Shown here one piece after another: positions 35,822 to 45,971 of a stretch of 64,000 nucleotides of DNA. Both the position numbers and the translations under genes were made by a program. Positions within the stretch are counted from its first letter, which is position 1. Each line of letters begins with the position of its first letter. The notes below the pieces were generated by a model, which worked only from the letters and a program-made list of their open reading frames with translations, was not told the DNA's origin and did not search any database. Origin of the DNA: Fusobacterium mortiferum (GTDB lineage: Bacteria > Fusobacteriota > Fusobacteriia > Fusobacteriales > Fusobacteriaceae); the NCBI RefSeq assembly GCF_016900045.1, contig NZ_JACSNP010000003.1, positions 83,316 through 147,315 of the forward strand, written 5' to 3'.

Positions 35822-36151
35822 ATGCCACATTTAAAAATCAGAGGAATGGCTAAACAACCAATTATTGAAAACAGTAAGGAGCTTATAGATGGACTTACTG
35901 AAATTGTAAAGTGTGATAGAACTTGGTTTACTATCGAACATATTGATACTGAATATATTTTTGATGGAAAAATTGTAGAAGGGTATACATTTGTTGAGCT
36001 TTTCTGGTTTGAAAGAACTCCAGAAGTAAAAAAACAAGTAGCTGATTTTATTACAAAATTTATCAAAAAAATCAACGGTAATAAAGATTGTTGTGTAATC
36101 TTCTTTCCACTTCAAGGTGAAAATTACTGTGATAATGGTGAGTTTTTCTAA
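35822..36151 (+). CDS. Small tautomerase-like protein (DUF1904 type)
   Basis: A 109-residue protein whose start MPHLKIRGM and layout (ENSKELIDGLTEIVKCDRTWFTIEHI, VEGYTFVELFWFERTPEVKKQVADFITKFIK) match the DUF1904 tautomerase-like group. Members resemble 4-oxalocrotonate tautomerases, which use the N-terminal Pro, and this protein does have Pro2. Activity is unproven. It lies 15 bases after the M16 protease, apparently in one transcript, and a terminator follows. An antisense open frame covers it but has no ribosome site. Confidence 0.78.
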   Translation: MPHLKIRGMAKQPIIENSKELIDGLTEIVKCDRTWFTIEHIDTEYIFDGKIVEGYTFVELFWFERTPEVKKQVADFITKFIKKINGNKDCCVIFFPLQGENYCDNGEFF

Positions 36152-36158
36152 AAAATTT

Positions 36159-36190
36159 GGAGCTGTCATAAACAGCTCCCTTTTTATTTC
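36159..36190. terminator. Bidirectional terminator between convergent genes
   Basis: GGAGCTGT (36159-36166) pairs with ACAGCTCC (36172-36179) over a 5-base loop, followed by a T-rich tract on the plus strand and an A run on the left giving a T tract for the minus strand. The stem overlaps no coding sequence on the plus strand; its tail reaches the stop of the minus-strand gene. Confidence 0.88.
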
Positions 36191-36609
36191 TCTTTTTGCT
36201 CTATCTCATCTAATTTTTCAAGTGTAGGAAGAGCAAAACCAATTCTTCTGGCTGGCTTATCCTTATCTATCTTTTCCACTGAAGTAATTAAAAAATTCAG
36301 TTGACTCATATGCTGAATAAGTTGAGCTGGTTGCCCATCAACAAATCCATAGAAATAAAGCATATCTGGATTTTGATATCCTATTGTCACTACATACATC
36401 ATAATGGCAGAACCAAATGAAGCTAGTTTTAAAGCAACCTCATGGTCATCATCTAACCCTTCTTCAAAATCTTTTATCTGCTCTATTAACTTTTCAAACT
36501 TCCAATCAGCCATATTATAATCTCTTGGCTCCTCTATTGGAAAGTTTTCCATCTGTTTAATTACCTCTCTTCTCACTTTCTTTTCTGTCAATATTTTAGG
36601 TTTACTCAT
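36184..36609 (-). CDS. Uncharacterised cytoplasmic protein
   Basis: A 141-residue soluble protein I do not recognise. It has a basic N-terminus (KPKILTEKKVRREVIKQM), an acidic helical stretch (LIEQIKDFEEGLDDDHEVALKLASFGS) and a beta-containing core (IMMYVVTIGYQNPDMLYFYGFVDGQPAQLIQHMSQLNF), ending in a charged tail. There is no membrane segment or catalytic motif. The ATG at 36607-36609 with AGGGTG upstream is preferred over an in-frame GTG nine bases further up. It is a single-gene unit with a terminator. A nucleotide- or protein-binding role is possible but unsupported. Confidence 0.72.
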   Translation of the reverse strand: MSKPKILTEKKVRREVIKQMENFPIEEPRDYNMADWKFEKLIEQIKDFEEGLDDDHEVALKLASFGSAIMMYVVTIGYQNPDMLYFYGFVDGQPAQLIQHMSQLNFLITSVEKIDKDKPARRIGFALPTLEKLDEIEQKEK

Positions 36610-36711
36610 ATATATCACCCTACTTCGTATAATCCTCAGTTTGTTAATATGAGTATACCCTATAAATTTTAGATTTTCAACTATTCAAATTAAATTTTAT
36701 TATTTGTACTT

Positions 36712-37353
36712 TTATTTTTCTTCTTTACGGAACAGACCAATTCCATCTCCAAAAGGTAGAAGTACAAACTCTCCTCCCTCTCTAGAATATAGATACTCTA
36801 TAAACTCATTCAATCTTCTAACTATAGTTTTAAATCTTTTTGGATACTCTTTATATAGATAACCTCTAAACATAATATTATCTATAAATATTATTCCATT
36901 TTTATTTAATAGTTTATATGAGTCTTCAAAAAACTCTAAATAATGCCCTTTAGATGCATCAACAAAAACAAAATCAAAGTTTTCATCAATCTTCTTTATC
37001 TCCTCTACAGCATCTCCCTTTATTGAAACAATATTTTTTAGTCCTGATTTTTTGAAGTTTTCTTGAGCTAACTTATATCTCTCTTCATCAATCTCTATTG
37101 TATATAACTTTCCATTATTCTTTTCTATCTCTTTTGCCATAAGTATTCCAGAATACCCTATTGCAGTTCCTACCTCTAGTACATTTTTTATATTATTACT
37201 TCTCACTATAAATTTTAAATACTCTGCTACCTCTTTTGTTACTATTGGAACATTATGTTCCTCAGCATATTTCTCCATCTCTAGTATCAATTCATCATTT
37301 TCTCTTATCTTACTTATAATATACTCATTTGCTTCTCTTAACTCTTCTAACAT
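36712..37353 (-). CDS. Class I SAM-dependent O-methyltransferase (TrmR/YrrM-like)
   Basis: A 213-residue methyltransferase of the catechol-O-methyltransferase-like family. The SAM-binding EVGTAIGYSGILMA is preceded by the typical VTKEVAEYLKFIVR cap, and the metal-binding acidic motif is FVDASKGHYLEFFE followed by IIFIDNIMFRGY. The Bacillus homologue TrmR methylates 5-hydroxyuridine in tRNA. That role is likely here but other small phenolic substrates are possible. It sits 38 bases after rsmB in the same direction, consistent with an RNA-modification pair. Confidence 0.88.
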   Translation of the reverse strand: MLEELREANEYIISKIRENDELILEMEKYAEEHNVPIVTKEVAEYLKFIVRSNNIKNVLEVGTAIGYSGILMAKEIEKNNGKLYTIEIDEERYKLAQENFKKSGLKNIVSIKGDAVEEIKKIDENFDFVFVDASKGHYLEFFEDSYKLLNKNGIIFIDNIMFRGYLYKEYPKRFKTIVRRLNEFIEYLYSREGGEFVLLPFGDGIGLFRKEEK

Positions 37354-37391
37354 AAATTTCCTCTTTCAAATATTATTTTTACTCTTTTAAA

Positions 37392-38690
37392 TTACTTTTT
37401 TGATAACTTAACTATATAGAATCCATCTAAGATATCCTCTTTATAGTCTACAGTAAAGCCACCTACACTATCATATGTTCCATTGACATTCTCTGGAATA
37501 TAAAGTTGAACTGTCTTAAATTCTGGATACTTCTCCAAAAATCTTTTTATATTTTCTCCATTTTCCTCTTTTAAAATAGTACAAGTACTATACACCAATT
37601 CTCCTCCCTCTTTTAAAACTTGTGAGGCTGACTCTAATATTTCAAACTGAAGTTTTGCAAGTTCTTGCACATTTTCAACATCTTTATTGTATATAGCTTC
37701 TGGTTTCTTTCTTAGAACTCCATACCCACTACATGGTGCATCAACTAATATCTTATCAAATTTTTTACCTTGCTCTTTTAATTTTCTAGCATCCATTTTA
37801 ACTGGTTTTACAATAGTTACTCCACACTTATGACAATTTTCCTCTATTAATTTTAATTTATGAGGATATATATCTAGTGCTAATAGCTCCCCTGTATTAT
37901 TCATTAACTCTCCTAAAACAGCAGTTTTTCCACCTGGAGCACTACAAGTGTCTAAGACTGATTCATTAGATTTAGGATTTAAATTTTTGGCTGAAAGATA
38001 TGATGAAGCATCTTGAACTATTATCTTTCCCTCTTTAAACTCATCACTATAAAGTAAAACTCCAGAGTCTACATAATAGACTGTATCAACTTTTTTTATA
38101 ATCCCTATTCCCTTTTCCTGTAATAATTTTTCAAATTCTAAATTGCTATATTTTAAAGTATTTACCCTAAAACTTATATACGGTATCTTTTTTAAAGAAG
38201 TTAAATATAGTTCTCCCTCTTCTATTCCATACTCCGATATAATCTTATCATAAAACCATTTTGGATAAGATAAATATATATAGTTTTTACCTTGCTCTTT
38301 TAACTCTTTTACGTCCTCTTGCCACTCTCTTTGATAGCTTCTAAGTACACCATTGATAAATTTTCCTACTGGAACACTAAATTTTTTCTTAGCTAACTCT
38401 GTAGCCTCCCAGATAACTCCCTTATCATCACTTTTCATAAAACTCATTTGATACATAGAGATTCTAAGTATATTTCTTATCCAATCTTTCTTTATCGTTG
38501 TAGTTCTCTTATCTATTTCATAATCTAGAAAAATTTTATTTCTAATTACCCCATAGAAAAGCTCTGTTATAAAGCCTCTTTCCTTTTTAGTAAGGGGATT
38601 TTCTTTAAAATACTCATTCAGAGCTATATTTGAATATTTACCATTTTCTACCTCTTTTATTAGGCTAATAACTCTAGCTTTTATATTCAT
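37392..38690 (-). CDS. rsmB: 16S rRNA m5C967 methyltransferase
   Basis: About 432 residues. The N-terminal NusB-like RNA-binding domain spans about 1-140 and the catalytic RsmB/Fmu domain about 160-430, with VLDTCSAPGGKTAVLGELM (SAM site), the DAPCSGYGVLRKKPEA motif and YSTCTI; these carry the two catalytic cysteines. It methylates C967 in 16S rRNA. The ATG at 38688-38690 follows AGGAGG; an upstream in-frame GTG would add nine residues overlapping that site and is rejected. A TATAAT -10 lies at 38722-38727. Confidence 0.93.
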   Translation of the reverse strand: MNIKARVISLIKEVENGKYSNIALNEYFKENPLTKKERGFITELFYGVIRNKIFLDYEIDKRTTTIKKDWIRNILRISMYQMSFMKSDDKGVIWEATELAKKKFSVPVGKFINGVLRSYQREWQEDVKELKEQGKNYIYLSYPKWFYDKIISEYGIEEGELYLTSLKKIPYISFRVNTLKYSNLEFEKLLQEKGIGIIKKVDTVYYVDSGVLLYSDEFKEGKIIVQDASSYLSAKNLNPKSNESVLDTCSAPGGKTAVLGELMNNTGELLALDIYPHKLKLIEENCHKCGVTIVKPVKMDARKLKEQGKKFDKILVDAPCSGYGVLRKKPEAIYNKDVENVQELAKLQFEILESASQVLKEGGELVYSTCTILKEENGENIKRFLEKYPEFKTVQLYIPENVNGTYDSVGGFTVDYKEDILDGFYIVKLSKK

Positions 38691-38767
38691 TTTTTTCCTC
38701 CTAATTTTTTCATTCACATATATTATACAACATTTATAAACTAATTTGTAGTATAATGAATTTTTAT

Positions 38768-38796
38768 TTGCCTTTTTTCAATTAAAATGGTAATCT
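38768..38796 (+). promoter_or_regulatory. Candidate promoter of mgtE
   Basis: TTGCCT (38768-38773), a 17-base spacer, TAATCT (38791-38796) with an upstream TGG extension. The -10 is weak. The leader is only about 35 bases, too short for a magnesium riboswitch. Confidence 0.35.
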
Positions 38797-38833
38797 ATAT
38801 AGAGAAAGATTTTTATTACGTGGAGGTTTTTAT

Positions 38834-40180
38834 ATGGAGGTTCCGTTGGAAGATATTTATCATTTATTAGAGACTAATCAGCTTAACAAGGTGAGAGAGC
38901 TACTGGTAGACCTGCAACCAGTTGATATTGCAGAGTTTTTTGAAGAGATGAGTAAGGAGCAAAGTCTAAAGCTTTTTAGAATTTTACCTAAAAGTTTATC
39001 AGCAGATATTTTTTCTTATCTTTCATCAGATAAGCAACAGGAAATTATTGAAAACATAACAGATGAAGAGATTCGTAATATAGTTAATGATATGTTTATC
39101 GATGATACTGTAGATTTTATTGAAGAGATGCCAGCTAATATTGTAGATAAAATTCTACAAAATACATCTTCAGATATTAGAAATTTAATTAACCAATTTT
39201 TAAGATATCCTGAAAATAGTGCTGGTAGTGTTATGACTGTAGAGTATGTTTCTCTAAAAAGTGATATGAATATTGGACAAGCACTACACTCTATTAAGAG
39301 ATTTGGAATTGATAATGAGACTATTGATATCTGTTATATAATAGATAATCAAAGAAAACTTGTGGGATATATATCTCTAAAAAAATTAATTTTCTTAGAT
39401 GATGATGTTCCTCTTGTCGATGCAATGGAGACAAATTTTGTTACTTGTCATACTACAGATGACCAAGAGAATATCGCTTCTGATTTTAGAAAATATGACT
39501 TAACATCTATGCCAGTTGTAGATAACGAGGATAGACTTGTTGGTATTATCACTATAGATGATGTAGTTGATGTTATTGACCAAGAAAACACTGAAGATAT
39601 GCAAATGATGGCTGCAATGTCACCTTCTAATGAAGAGTATCTTAAAGAGTCTGTATTTTCATTAGTTAAACAGAGAATTGGTTGGCTTCTCATTCTTATG
39701 ATTTTAGCAACATTTACTGGAATAATTATTAGAACTTATGAAGGAGTGTTACAATCTGCTATTGTTTTAATCTCTTTTATTCCTATGCTTATGTCAACTG
39801 GAGGAAATGCTGGTTCACAAGCTTCTATGCTAATTACTCGTGGAATAGCCCTTGAAGAGATTGAACTTTCTGATATTTGGGAGATTTTCTGGAAAGAGCT
39901 CAGAGTTAGTATTATAATAGGATTAGTCCTATCTATTGTAAACTTTTTAATTATTTACTATTTAAGTGATATTAATTTTGCTGTTTCTTTTGCTATATCG
40001 CTTAGCTTATTTATAACTATAATCATAGCAAAAGTTGTTGGAAGTACACTTCCTATTATAGCTAAGGCTCTTAAATTTGACCCTGCTATAATAGCTAGTC
40101 CTCTTATTACCACTATGATTGATGCTTGTGCTTTAATAGTATTTTTCTTAGTATCTACACATTATTTACATTTAGCATAA
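38834..40180 (+). CDS. mgtE: Magnesium transporter MgtE
   Basis: A 448-residue MgtE-family Mg2+ channel. Domains in order: the N-terminal helical MgtE_N domain (about 1-125), a CBS pair (about 130-250, with VMTVEYVSL and MPVVDNEDRLVGIITIDDVVDVI), a connecting helix, then five hydrophobic segments (about 280-445) with the conserved PMLMSTGGNAGSQASMLITRGIA pore motif. The CBS and N domains close the channel when internal Mg2+ is high. It is a single-gene unit with a terminator directly after it. Confidence 0.97.
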   Translation: MEVPLEDIYHLLETNQLNKVRELLVDLQPVDIAEFFEEMSKEQSLKLFRILPKSLSADIFSYLSSDKQQEIIENITDEEIRNIVNDMFIDDTVDFIEEMPANIVDKILQNTSSDIRNLINQFLRYPENSAGSVMTVEYVSLKSDMNIGQALHSIKRFGIDNETIDICYIIDNQRKLVGYISLKKLIFLDDDVPLVDAMETNFVTCHTTDDQENIASDFRKYDLTSMPVVDNEDRLVGIITIDDVVDVIDQENTEDMQMMAAMSPSNEEYLKESVFSLVKQRIGWLLILMILATFTGIIIRTYEGVLQSAIVLISFIPMLMSTGGNAGSQASMLITRGIALEEIELSDIWEIFWKELRVSIIIGLVLSIVNFLIIYYLSDINFAVSFAISLSLFITIIIAKVVGSTLPIIAKALKFDPAIIASPLITTMIDACALIVFFLVSTHYLHLA

Positions 40181-40188
40181 AGATAATG

Positions 40189-40227
40189 AGAGGTTATTGC
40201 AAATTTGCGATAGCCTCTATTTTTTTA
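40189..40227 (+). terminator. Terminator after mgtE
   Basis: AGAGGTTATTGC (40189-40200) pairs with GCGATAGCCTCT (40207-40218), with wobble pairs, and TTTTTTT follows. It lies 9 bases past the mgtE stop and before the regulator gene. Confidence 0.88.
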
Positions 40228-40228
40228 A

Positions 40229-41263
<1,035 letters not shown>

Positions 41264-41264
41264 A

Positions 41265-41289
41265 TTAGGACTGTTTGCAACAGTCCTAA
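41265..41289. terminator. Hairpin between the LacI-type gene and the chaperone gene
   Basis: A perfect 11-base stem, TTAGGACTGTT and AACAGTCCTAA, with a 3-base loop, sits between converging stops. The flanking tract is only moderately T-rich on either strand, so it is a probable but imperfect bidirectional terminator. Confidence 0.7.
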
Positions 41290-41295
41290 TTATCT

Positions 41296-42027
41296 CTATA
41301 ATGTTAAAGTCTTACTATAACATACTTTTCCATTTTGATCCTTTATTATAAGATTAACCTTGTCACCTTTTTTAGCATTTTCTAAGTTTATACTTGTTGA
41401 TATATTTCCTTCTCCAGTTCTTGGTGAATTAGCTAGTCTTCCTTCTGACTTTATTCCCTTTCCCTCTAAAGAGTAATCAAATTTTAAAGAGGTATTTCCT
41501 GTTGAATATCCAATTCCCGATAAAGTTAAAATTCCTTTATCAAATTGATAACTTAAATTTTTTATTCCTCCCTCAACAATAGAATTATCTCCCTTTCCAT
41601 ATACTGATATTAAAATCGAAGTTATCATTTGTACTTCACTTGAAATACTATCTAAACTCACATTCTTAGTTTTTATTGCTGAAGGTATCTCCGTAAATGT
41701 AATATGACTTTTATACTCTCCCTCTTTAATATCCTTACTAGGTGTAATTCTAAATCTTACTACCTGTTTCCCAGCTGGTTTAACTGAAACAGTTTTTGGA
41801 AAAACTCTTATAATTGAATTTAGATTATAATCAGCTCCAAAATTAGGATCACTTTCTGGAGTGATTCCTACTCTTAGTGGTAAATCTGTATTGTTTACTA
41901 TATACATCTCATAGGTATTACTTTTGGTTAAATCAACTTCAAATTTTGTTGGATAGATAGAAAAATTTAAAGCAGTTGCTACTGTTCCTAAAATAATAAA
42001 TAATCCTAATACTATAATTTTTTTCAT
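41296..42027 (-). CDS. Periplasmic PapD-like fimbrial chaperone homologue
   Basis: A 243-residue secreted protein (signal peptide 1-19). The N-terminal immunoglobulin-like domain shows the chaperone pattern: FSIYPTKFEVDL, YIVNNTDLPLRVGI, FPKTVSVKPAGKQVVRFRI and the loop ending FTEIPS, comparable with the G1 and F1 strands of PapD-type chaperones. The second domain (about 125-243) is beta-rich. It is the last gene of the operon with the two pilin-like genes and the usher-like gene, which supports its role. Conservation is weak, and it is called from pattern and context, not a close match. Confidence 0.7.
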   Translation of the reverse strand: MKKIIVLGLFIILGTVATALNFSIYPTKFEVDLTKSNTYEMYIVNNTDLPLRVGITPESDPNFGADYNLNSIIRVFPKTVSVKPAGKQVVRFRITPSKDIKEGEYKSHITFTEIPSAIKTKNVSLDSISSEVQMITSILISVYGKGDNSIVEGGIKNLSYQFDKGILTLSGIGYSTGNTSLKFDYSLEGKGIKSEGRLANSPRTGEGNISTSINLENAKKGDKVNLIIKDQNGKVCYSKTLTL

Positions 42028-42038
42028 AAATCTTCCTC

Positions 42039-42539
42039 CTAGTCATATTGAACTTTTACTGTAAACTTACCTTCATATCTTCCTGGCACAACATTACCAG
42101 CATCTAAAGTTCCTCCAACTGTAAAATTTACCTCTCCACTCTCTGGTATTACAATTGAATTACTCTGTAATTTACTATCATTATAGAAAATATCCGCATA
42201 ATAGTAAAGTGTTTTTGTTAAATCACTCGAATTTATCTCACCAGTAGGTGAAAGAAAAACAAGTACAGCTCCCTTTGTTGCATCCCACTCTCTATCTGAG
42301 CTTGTAAAAGTAACTCTTACATTAGCTCCTTCACTCCCCTTTATATTTATAGTTCCCTCTGTTTGTGGTGTATTTCTGTTACTATTTTTAGCAACTACTC
42401 CAAAATTAACTGGAGTAGTTGTTACCTCTAATGGACCTAAAACCTCTGCATATACTTCAACATCAGCACTAGCCTCTCCTAAAGCAAAAGAAATTGTTCC
42501 TAACATTAACCCAAATAATAATCCTAATATTTTTTTCAT
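42039..42539 (-). CDS. Secreted pilin-like subunit (DUF4402/spore-coat-U-like)
   Basis: A 166-residue secreted beta-rich protein with a signal peptide (about 1-19, LMLGTISFA). The mature part (ADVEVYAEVLGPLEVTTTPVNFGVV) resembles DUF4402-type fimbrial subunits. The C-terminal strand RYEGKFTVKVQY is nearly the same as the end of the other subunit-like gene at 45964 (VYKGMFTVKVEY), the pattern expected for a donor/acceptor strand in chaperone-usher fibres. It is 11 bases from the chaperone gene. A true pilin role is inference. Confidence 0.68.
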   Translation of the reverse strand: MKKILGLLFGLMLGTISFALGEASADVEVYAEVLGPLEVTTTPVNFGVVAKNSNRNTPQTEGTINIKGSEGANVRVTFTSSDREWDATKGAVLVFLSPTGEINSSDLTKTLYYYADIFYNDSKLQSNSIVIPESGEVNFTVGGTLDAGNVVPGRYEGKFTVKVQYD

Positions 42540-42550
42540 AACTCCTCCTT

Positions 42551-43432
42551 CTATATTTCATCTAAGATTTTATCATATTTTTTATACTCCAAATCTTCTG
42601 TAAATCTTTCAAACCCTTTCAATATCTTATCTCCGTAATTTTTATATTCTTGACTTCCATCACTATCGAGTCCCTCTTTAAAATTTAAATCTTGTAATAT
42701 CTCACCTCCCTTTCCATAAATTATACTTTTCCCATCTCTTTTGCCATTTTTATAATTAACTATACTCTTCAATTCTCCAGTATTATAAAAAAATCTCCAC
42801 TCTCCTTCCCTTTCATTAAGCTTATAATACCCATCTACCACTTTTACTCCTTGAGTTGTAAACAATTTTAATTCTCCATTTAATTTTCCAAATTTAAAAT
42901 TAGCAAGTGTTGATATTTTTCCATTTGGATGATAAGCTATAAACTCCTTATTCAATAATCCTTCTTCAAAGTTCATTCTCATTTTTGGATTTCCTTTTAA
43001 ATTAAATTCTACTACCTCTCCATCTAACTCCCCATCAACAAATTTTTCTATTTCCATTATCTCTCCATTTAGATAAAAATACTTCCACTCACCGATTGGT
43101 CTATCATAGTAATACTTTAAAATAGCTTTAGGTTTTCCTTCTGAAAATTTTATTATCCATTCACCATGTTTTAATCCATCTTCAAATCTTCCTTCACAAA
43201 TATATTTTTCTCCATCTATCTCTATAATATTTTTATAATATCCCTCTCTTATTCCATTTTTATACTCTTCTTCAAGATGTGTATCTATAAATTTACCTGA
43301 AAATGGCAATTTTTCTCCCTTAAAATAGATAATATTATCTATTTTCTCTTTATTTTTTATACTTTCTATTCTATCTTCGGAAAATAGAAAGCAAGGTAGG
43401 ATAAAAAATATTGCTATTAATTTTTTTAACAC
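42551..43432 (-). CDS. Secreted MORN/YwqK-type repeat protein
   Basis: A 293-residue protein with a signal peptide (about 1-18, FFILPCFLFS) and roughly eight repeats of the MORN-variant kind, for example KNGIREGYYKNI, EDGLKHGEWIIKF, YDRPIGEWKYFYLNGEI, FGKLNGELKLF and NEREGEWRFFYNTGEL. Such repeats make an extended beta-structure and are abundant in Fusobacterium genomes, often annotated as YwqK-family antitoxin-like repeats without shown function. GTG at 43430-43432 follows GGAGGAG. The usher stop is one base upstream, so translation is coupled. Its place between usher and pilin genes suggests an envelope role. Confidence 0.78.
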   Translation of the reverse strand: MLKKLIAIFFILPCFLFSEDRIESIKNKEKIDNIIYFKGEKLPFSGKFIDTHLEEEYKNGIREGYYKNIIEIDGEKYICEGRFEDGLKHGEWIIKFSEGKPKAILKYYYDRPIGEWKYFYLNGEIMEIEKFVDGELDGEVVEFNLKGNPKMRMNFEEGLLNKEFIAYHPNGKISTLANFKFGKLNGELKLFTTQGVKVVDGYYKLNEREGEWRFFYNTGELKSIVNYKNGKRDGKSIIYGKGGEILQDLNFKEGLDSDGSQEYKNYGDKILKGFERFTEDLEYKKYDKILDEI

Positions 43433-43433
43433 T

Positions 43434-45971
43434 TTATTTCATCTCCTCCTTCCCTTTTATCATATCTGTATCTAATCCTTCAAAATATTCACCATTTTCA
43501 CTATTATTAATATTTACTTCTATACTATCACGACTAAATTTAACATTTTCATAACCTAAATAATTAAATCTTATCGTGTATTTTCCAGGTAAAACATCCT
43601 CAAAAAAATACATACCATCAAACTCAGGATCTGTTTCTGCAACTATCTCTCCATCTTTTTCTAAAAATATTGTTATTAAAGATAAATTTTGAATAAATTG
43701 TTTCTCTGTAAATTCATCAGTTAAAATTATATTACCAGACAATATAGATATCGGTTGAACTGGTATATCTAATTTTAAAGTTGCCGATTCTCTACTTTTT
43801 ACTTTTATCTTTCCATCACTATTTTTATAGCTTGGATCTAGAGTTTTTCTATTTAAATCAACTGTAAATATCTTATCTCCAGCAATACTATCAGCTATGT
43901 AATTCCCATTTTTATCAGTAATAAATCCTTTGTTATCTATTAAAACTTCAACTCCTGAAAGTGGGGTATCTCCTGAATCAAAAATATGATTTCCATTTTT
44001 ATCAAAATATACTCTTCCATATAACCATGCACTACTTACAGAGGCTGTATTATCTACCTTACTAATAGGACTCGATAAATTTACTAATTTACTTGTTTCT
44101 ATACTATTTGTTGTTGTTCTCTCTTTATTTTCAGAAATATTTGTTGTTGAAGTAACTCCCATATGAATATAGTTATCCCATTCAATATCAAAGGTTATTC
44201 CATATCTAAACCTTTCACTTATACTTGAATACCTTGCAAATATACCAATATCTAAATAGAGCTTATCTTCAATAATTTTTATATCTCTCTTATTTAATCT
44301 TATACTATAATTTTGTGTATATTTTTCCTCAGCTCTTTCCTTTCCTATCTCACCATCTATTATAAGAGATAGTATTCCAGAGTAGCTTATACTTGGATAG
44401 AAAACATTGTAATTATAACCTCTATATAAATCTTTCTCCATTTTTAAAGAAAAAGAAAGAGGAGAAAAAATTGAAGTATACCATCCTAAATATAAGTTAT
44501 CACTCTTATACTCACCACTTTTTTCAAAAAGTCTTTTATTATTAACTCCTATTTCAATAGAGTTTTTTTCAAAATTTTTTCCTATAGTGATAGAAGTATA
44601 ATCTTTTAATCTATTTTCCTCATATATAAACGGAGAATAACTTTCATGTAAATATCTTAATGTGTAACTTTTAAGTTTTTGCTCTATAATTAAATTGTAA
44701 CTATTCTCACTTTGGTTATTCTCATAAAAATTTCTATATGTTACAAGAGTAGGATATTCCTTATGTCTAGTATTAAATAAAATATCATTTTGTAAAAAAT
44801 TATATTTTCTATTTTCAAAGGATGTAAGTTCCATAACTCCTAATCCTAAAGTTAAATTGTCTGTTACTCCATAATATGTATGAAATATTCCTTGAGGATT
44901 ACCATTATTTGAATTTTTACCAAGTTGTAAACTTGTTCTATTCTTTCCCTTTTGTAAAATATCCATATCTGTTAAGGAGAAAACTCTCTTCTCCTCTATT
45001 CTTCCATTATTATAATATATTTTTAAAATATAATCAGAATTTAATACTCCATCTACTATTTTAAATTCAAAATTTTTGCTCGTTGGATAAATATAATCTA
45101 TTAAAGTATACTCTCTATATAGCTCTATTACTTGTGCATTTTCTGCCTCACCCTTTATAATAGTTACTCCACCATCTCTTGTCATATACGTATTCTCATC
45201 CCTAAAACTTATTCCTATTATATCACTACCTATATTGATAAAATTGGGTGATACCATAGAAAAGCTTCCTAGAACAAGATCATTATTTTCCCATATATTT
45301 GAATATGTTAAATTTCCATAATTTATTCTATATTTAGGTTCTATATCTCCATTTAGGTATAAATTCCCATACAAAAACTGTGTTCCATACTCATATTCTA
45401 AATTATAAGTTTTTTCTTGTAAATCATATTTATACCAATTTACTTTTAAAAATCCTGGAGTTAGTAACTTGGCTGGCATAACAATATCCAGTTCATCTTC
45501 TCCTCCATTTTGAGCATCTAATCTGAGTCTCTCTATCTTACTTTTTTCTCTCATTTCATATGGAAGAGTAAAATTAGGTATCATTGAAATAGATAAATTT
45601 TCATAATTAAATGTTATTTTTCTAAAATTTAATTTTTCCTTTATTGCTTCTAAATCAACATATAAACTATTCTCCATTATAAAAGCTTCATCACTATTAA
45701 ATTTTATGTTTATATTTTTATTTCCTAATACTCCTATAACTTTCATCTCTTTTAGTCGAACCTCTAAAGTATATAACTCTAAGAAATAAAAAAGCGAATT
45801 GAGACCTATGTATACTTTATTAGTTTCTATATCATATTTTACCATGAAAAAATTATCTTGTAAATCCCCACACTCTATTTGAATAAAGGAATCTTCAAAA
45901 TTTTCATAATTTGTTACTGGATAGGTAATTTTTAAAAGAAGAAAAAATAGAAGTACAACTTTTTTAATCAA
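43434..45971 (-). CDS. Usher-like outer-membrane protein with C-terminal SdrD-B/carboxypeptidase-regulatory-like domains
   Basis: An 845-residue secreted protein (hydrophobic N-terminus, MIKKVVLLFFLLLKITYPV) with a small N-terminal domain (about 25-125) and a large beta-rich, aromatic, alternating-strand region (about 170-640) typical of outer-membrane barrels. The motif GGVTIIKGEAENAQVIELYREYTLIDYIY recalls the usher plug domain. Past about 645 come an SdrD-B-like repeat (LYGRVYFDKNGNHIFDSGD) and a carboxypeptidase-regulatory-like segment (ILSGNIILTDEF). It is in an operon with the chaperone and subunits, so it is interpreted as the exporter of a surface fibre. The start is TTG with GGTGG upstream, overlapping the preceding gene by eight bases. 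Confidence 0.7.
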   Translation of the reverse strand: MIKKVVLLFFLLLKITYPVTNYENFEDSFIQIECGDLQDNFFMVKYDIETNKVYIGLNSLFYFLELYTLEVRLKEMKVIGVLGNKNINIKFNSDEAFIMENSLYVDLEAIKEKLNFRKITFNYENLSISMIPNFTLPYEMREKSKIERLRLDAQNGGEDELDIVMPAKLLTPGFLKVNWYKYDLQEKTYNLEYEYGTQFLYGNLYLNGDIEPKYRINYGNLTYSNIWENNDLVLGSFSMVSPNFINIGSDIIGISFRDENTYMTRDGGVTIIKGEAENAQVIELYREYTLIDYIYPTSKNFEFKIVDGVLNSDYILKIYYNNGRIEEKRVFSLTDMDILQKGKNRTSLQLGKNSNNGNPQGIFHTYYGVTDNLTLGLGVMELTSFENRKYNFLQNDILFNTRHKEYPTLVTYRNFYENNQSENSYNLIIEQKLKSYTLRYLHESYSPFIYEENRLKDYTSITIGKNFEKNSIEIGVNNKRLFEKSGEYKSDNLYLGWYTSIFSPLSFSLKMEKDLYRGYNYNVFYPSISYSGILSLIIDGEIGKERAEEKYTQNYSIRLNKRDIKIIEDKLYLDIGIFARYSSISERFRYGITFDIEWDNYIHMGVTSTTNISENKERTTTNSIETSKLVNLSSPISKVDNTASVSSAWLYGRVYFDKNGNHIFDSGDTPLSGVEVLIDNKGFITDKNGNYIADSIAGDKIFTVDLNRKTLDPSYKNSDGKIKVKSRESATLKLDIPVQPISILSGNIILTDEFTEKQFIQNLSLITIFLEKDGEIVAETDPEFDGMYFFEDVLPGKYTIRFNYLGYENVKFSRDSIEVNINNSENGEYFEGLDTDMIKGKEEMK

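Noticed and set aside
35831..36169. A 112-codon open frame on the minus strand over the DUF1904-type gene
   Set aside because: The plus-strand gene has a good ribosome site, family pattern and operon position. The antisense frame crosses the terminator and has none of these.
38718..38833. Possible magnesium (M-box) riboswitch before mgtE
   Set aside because: The gap to the divergent rsmB is too short, and no terminator hairpin lies between promoter and start.
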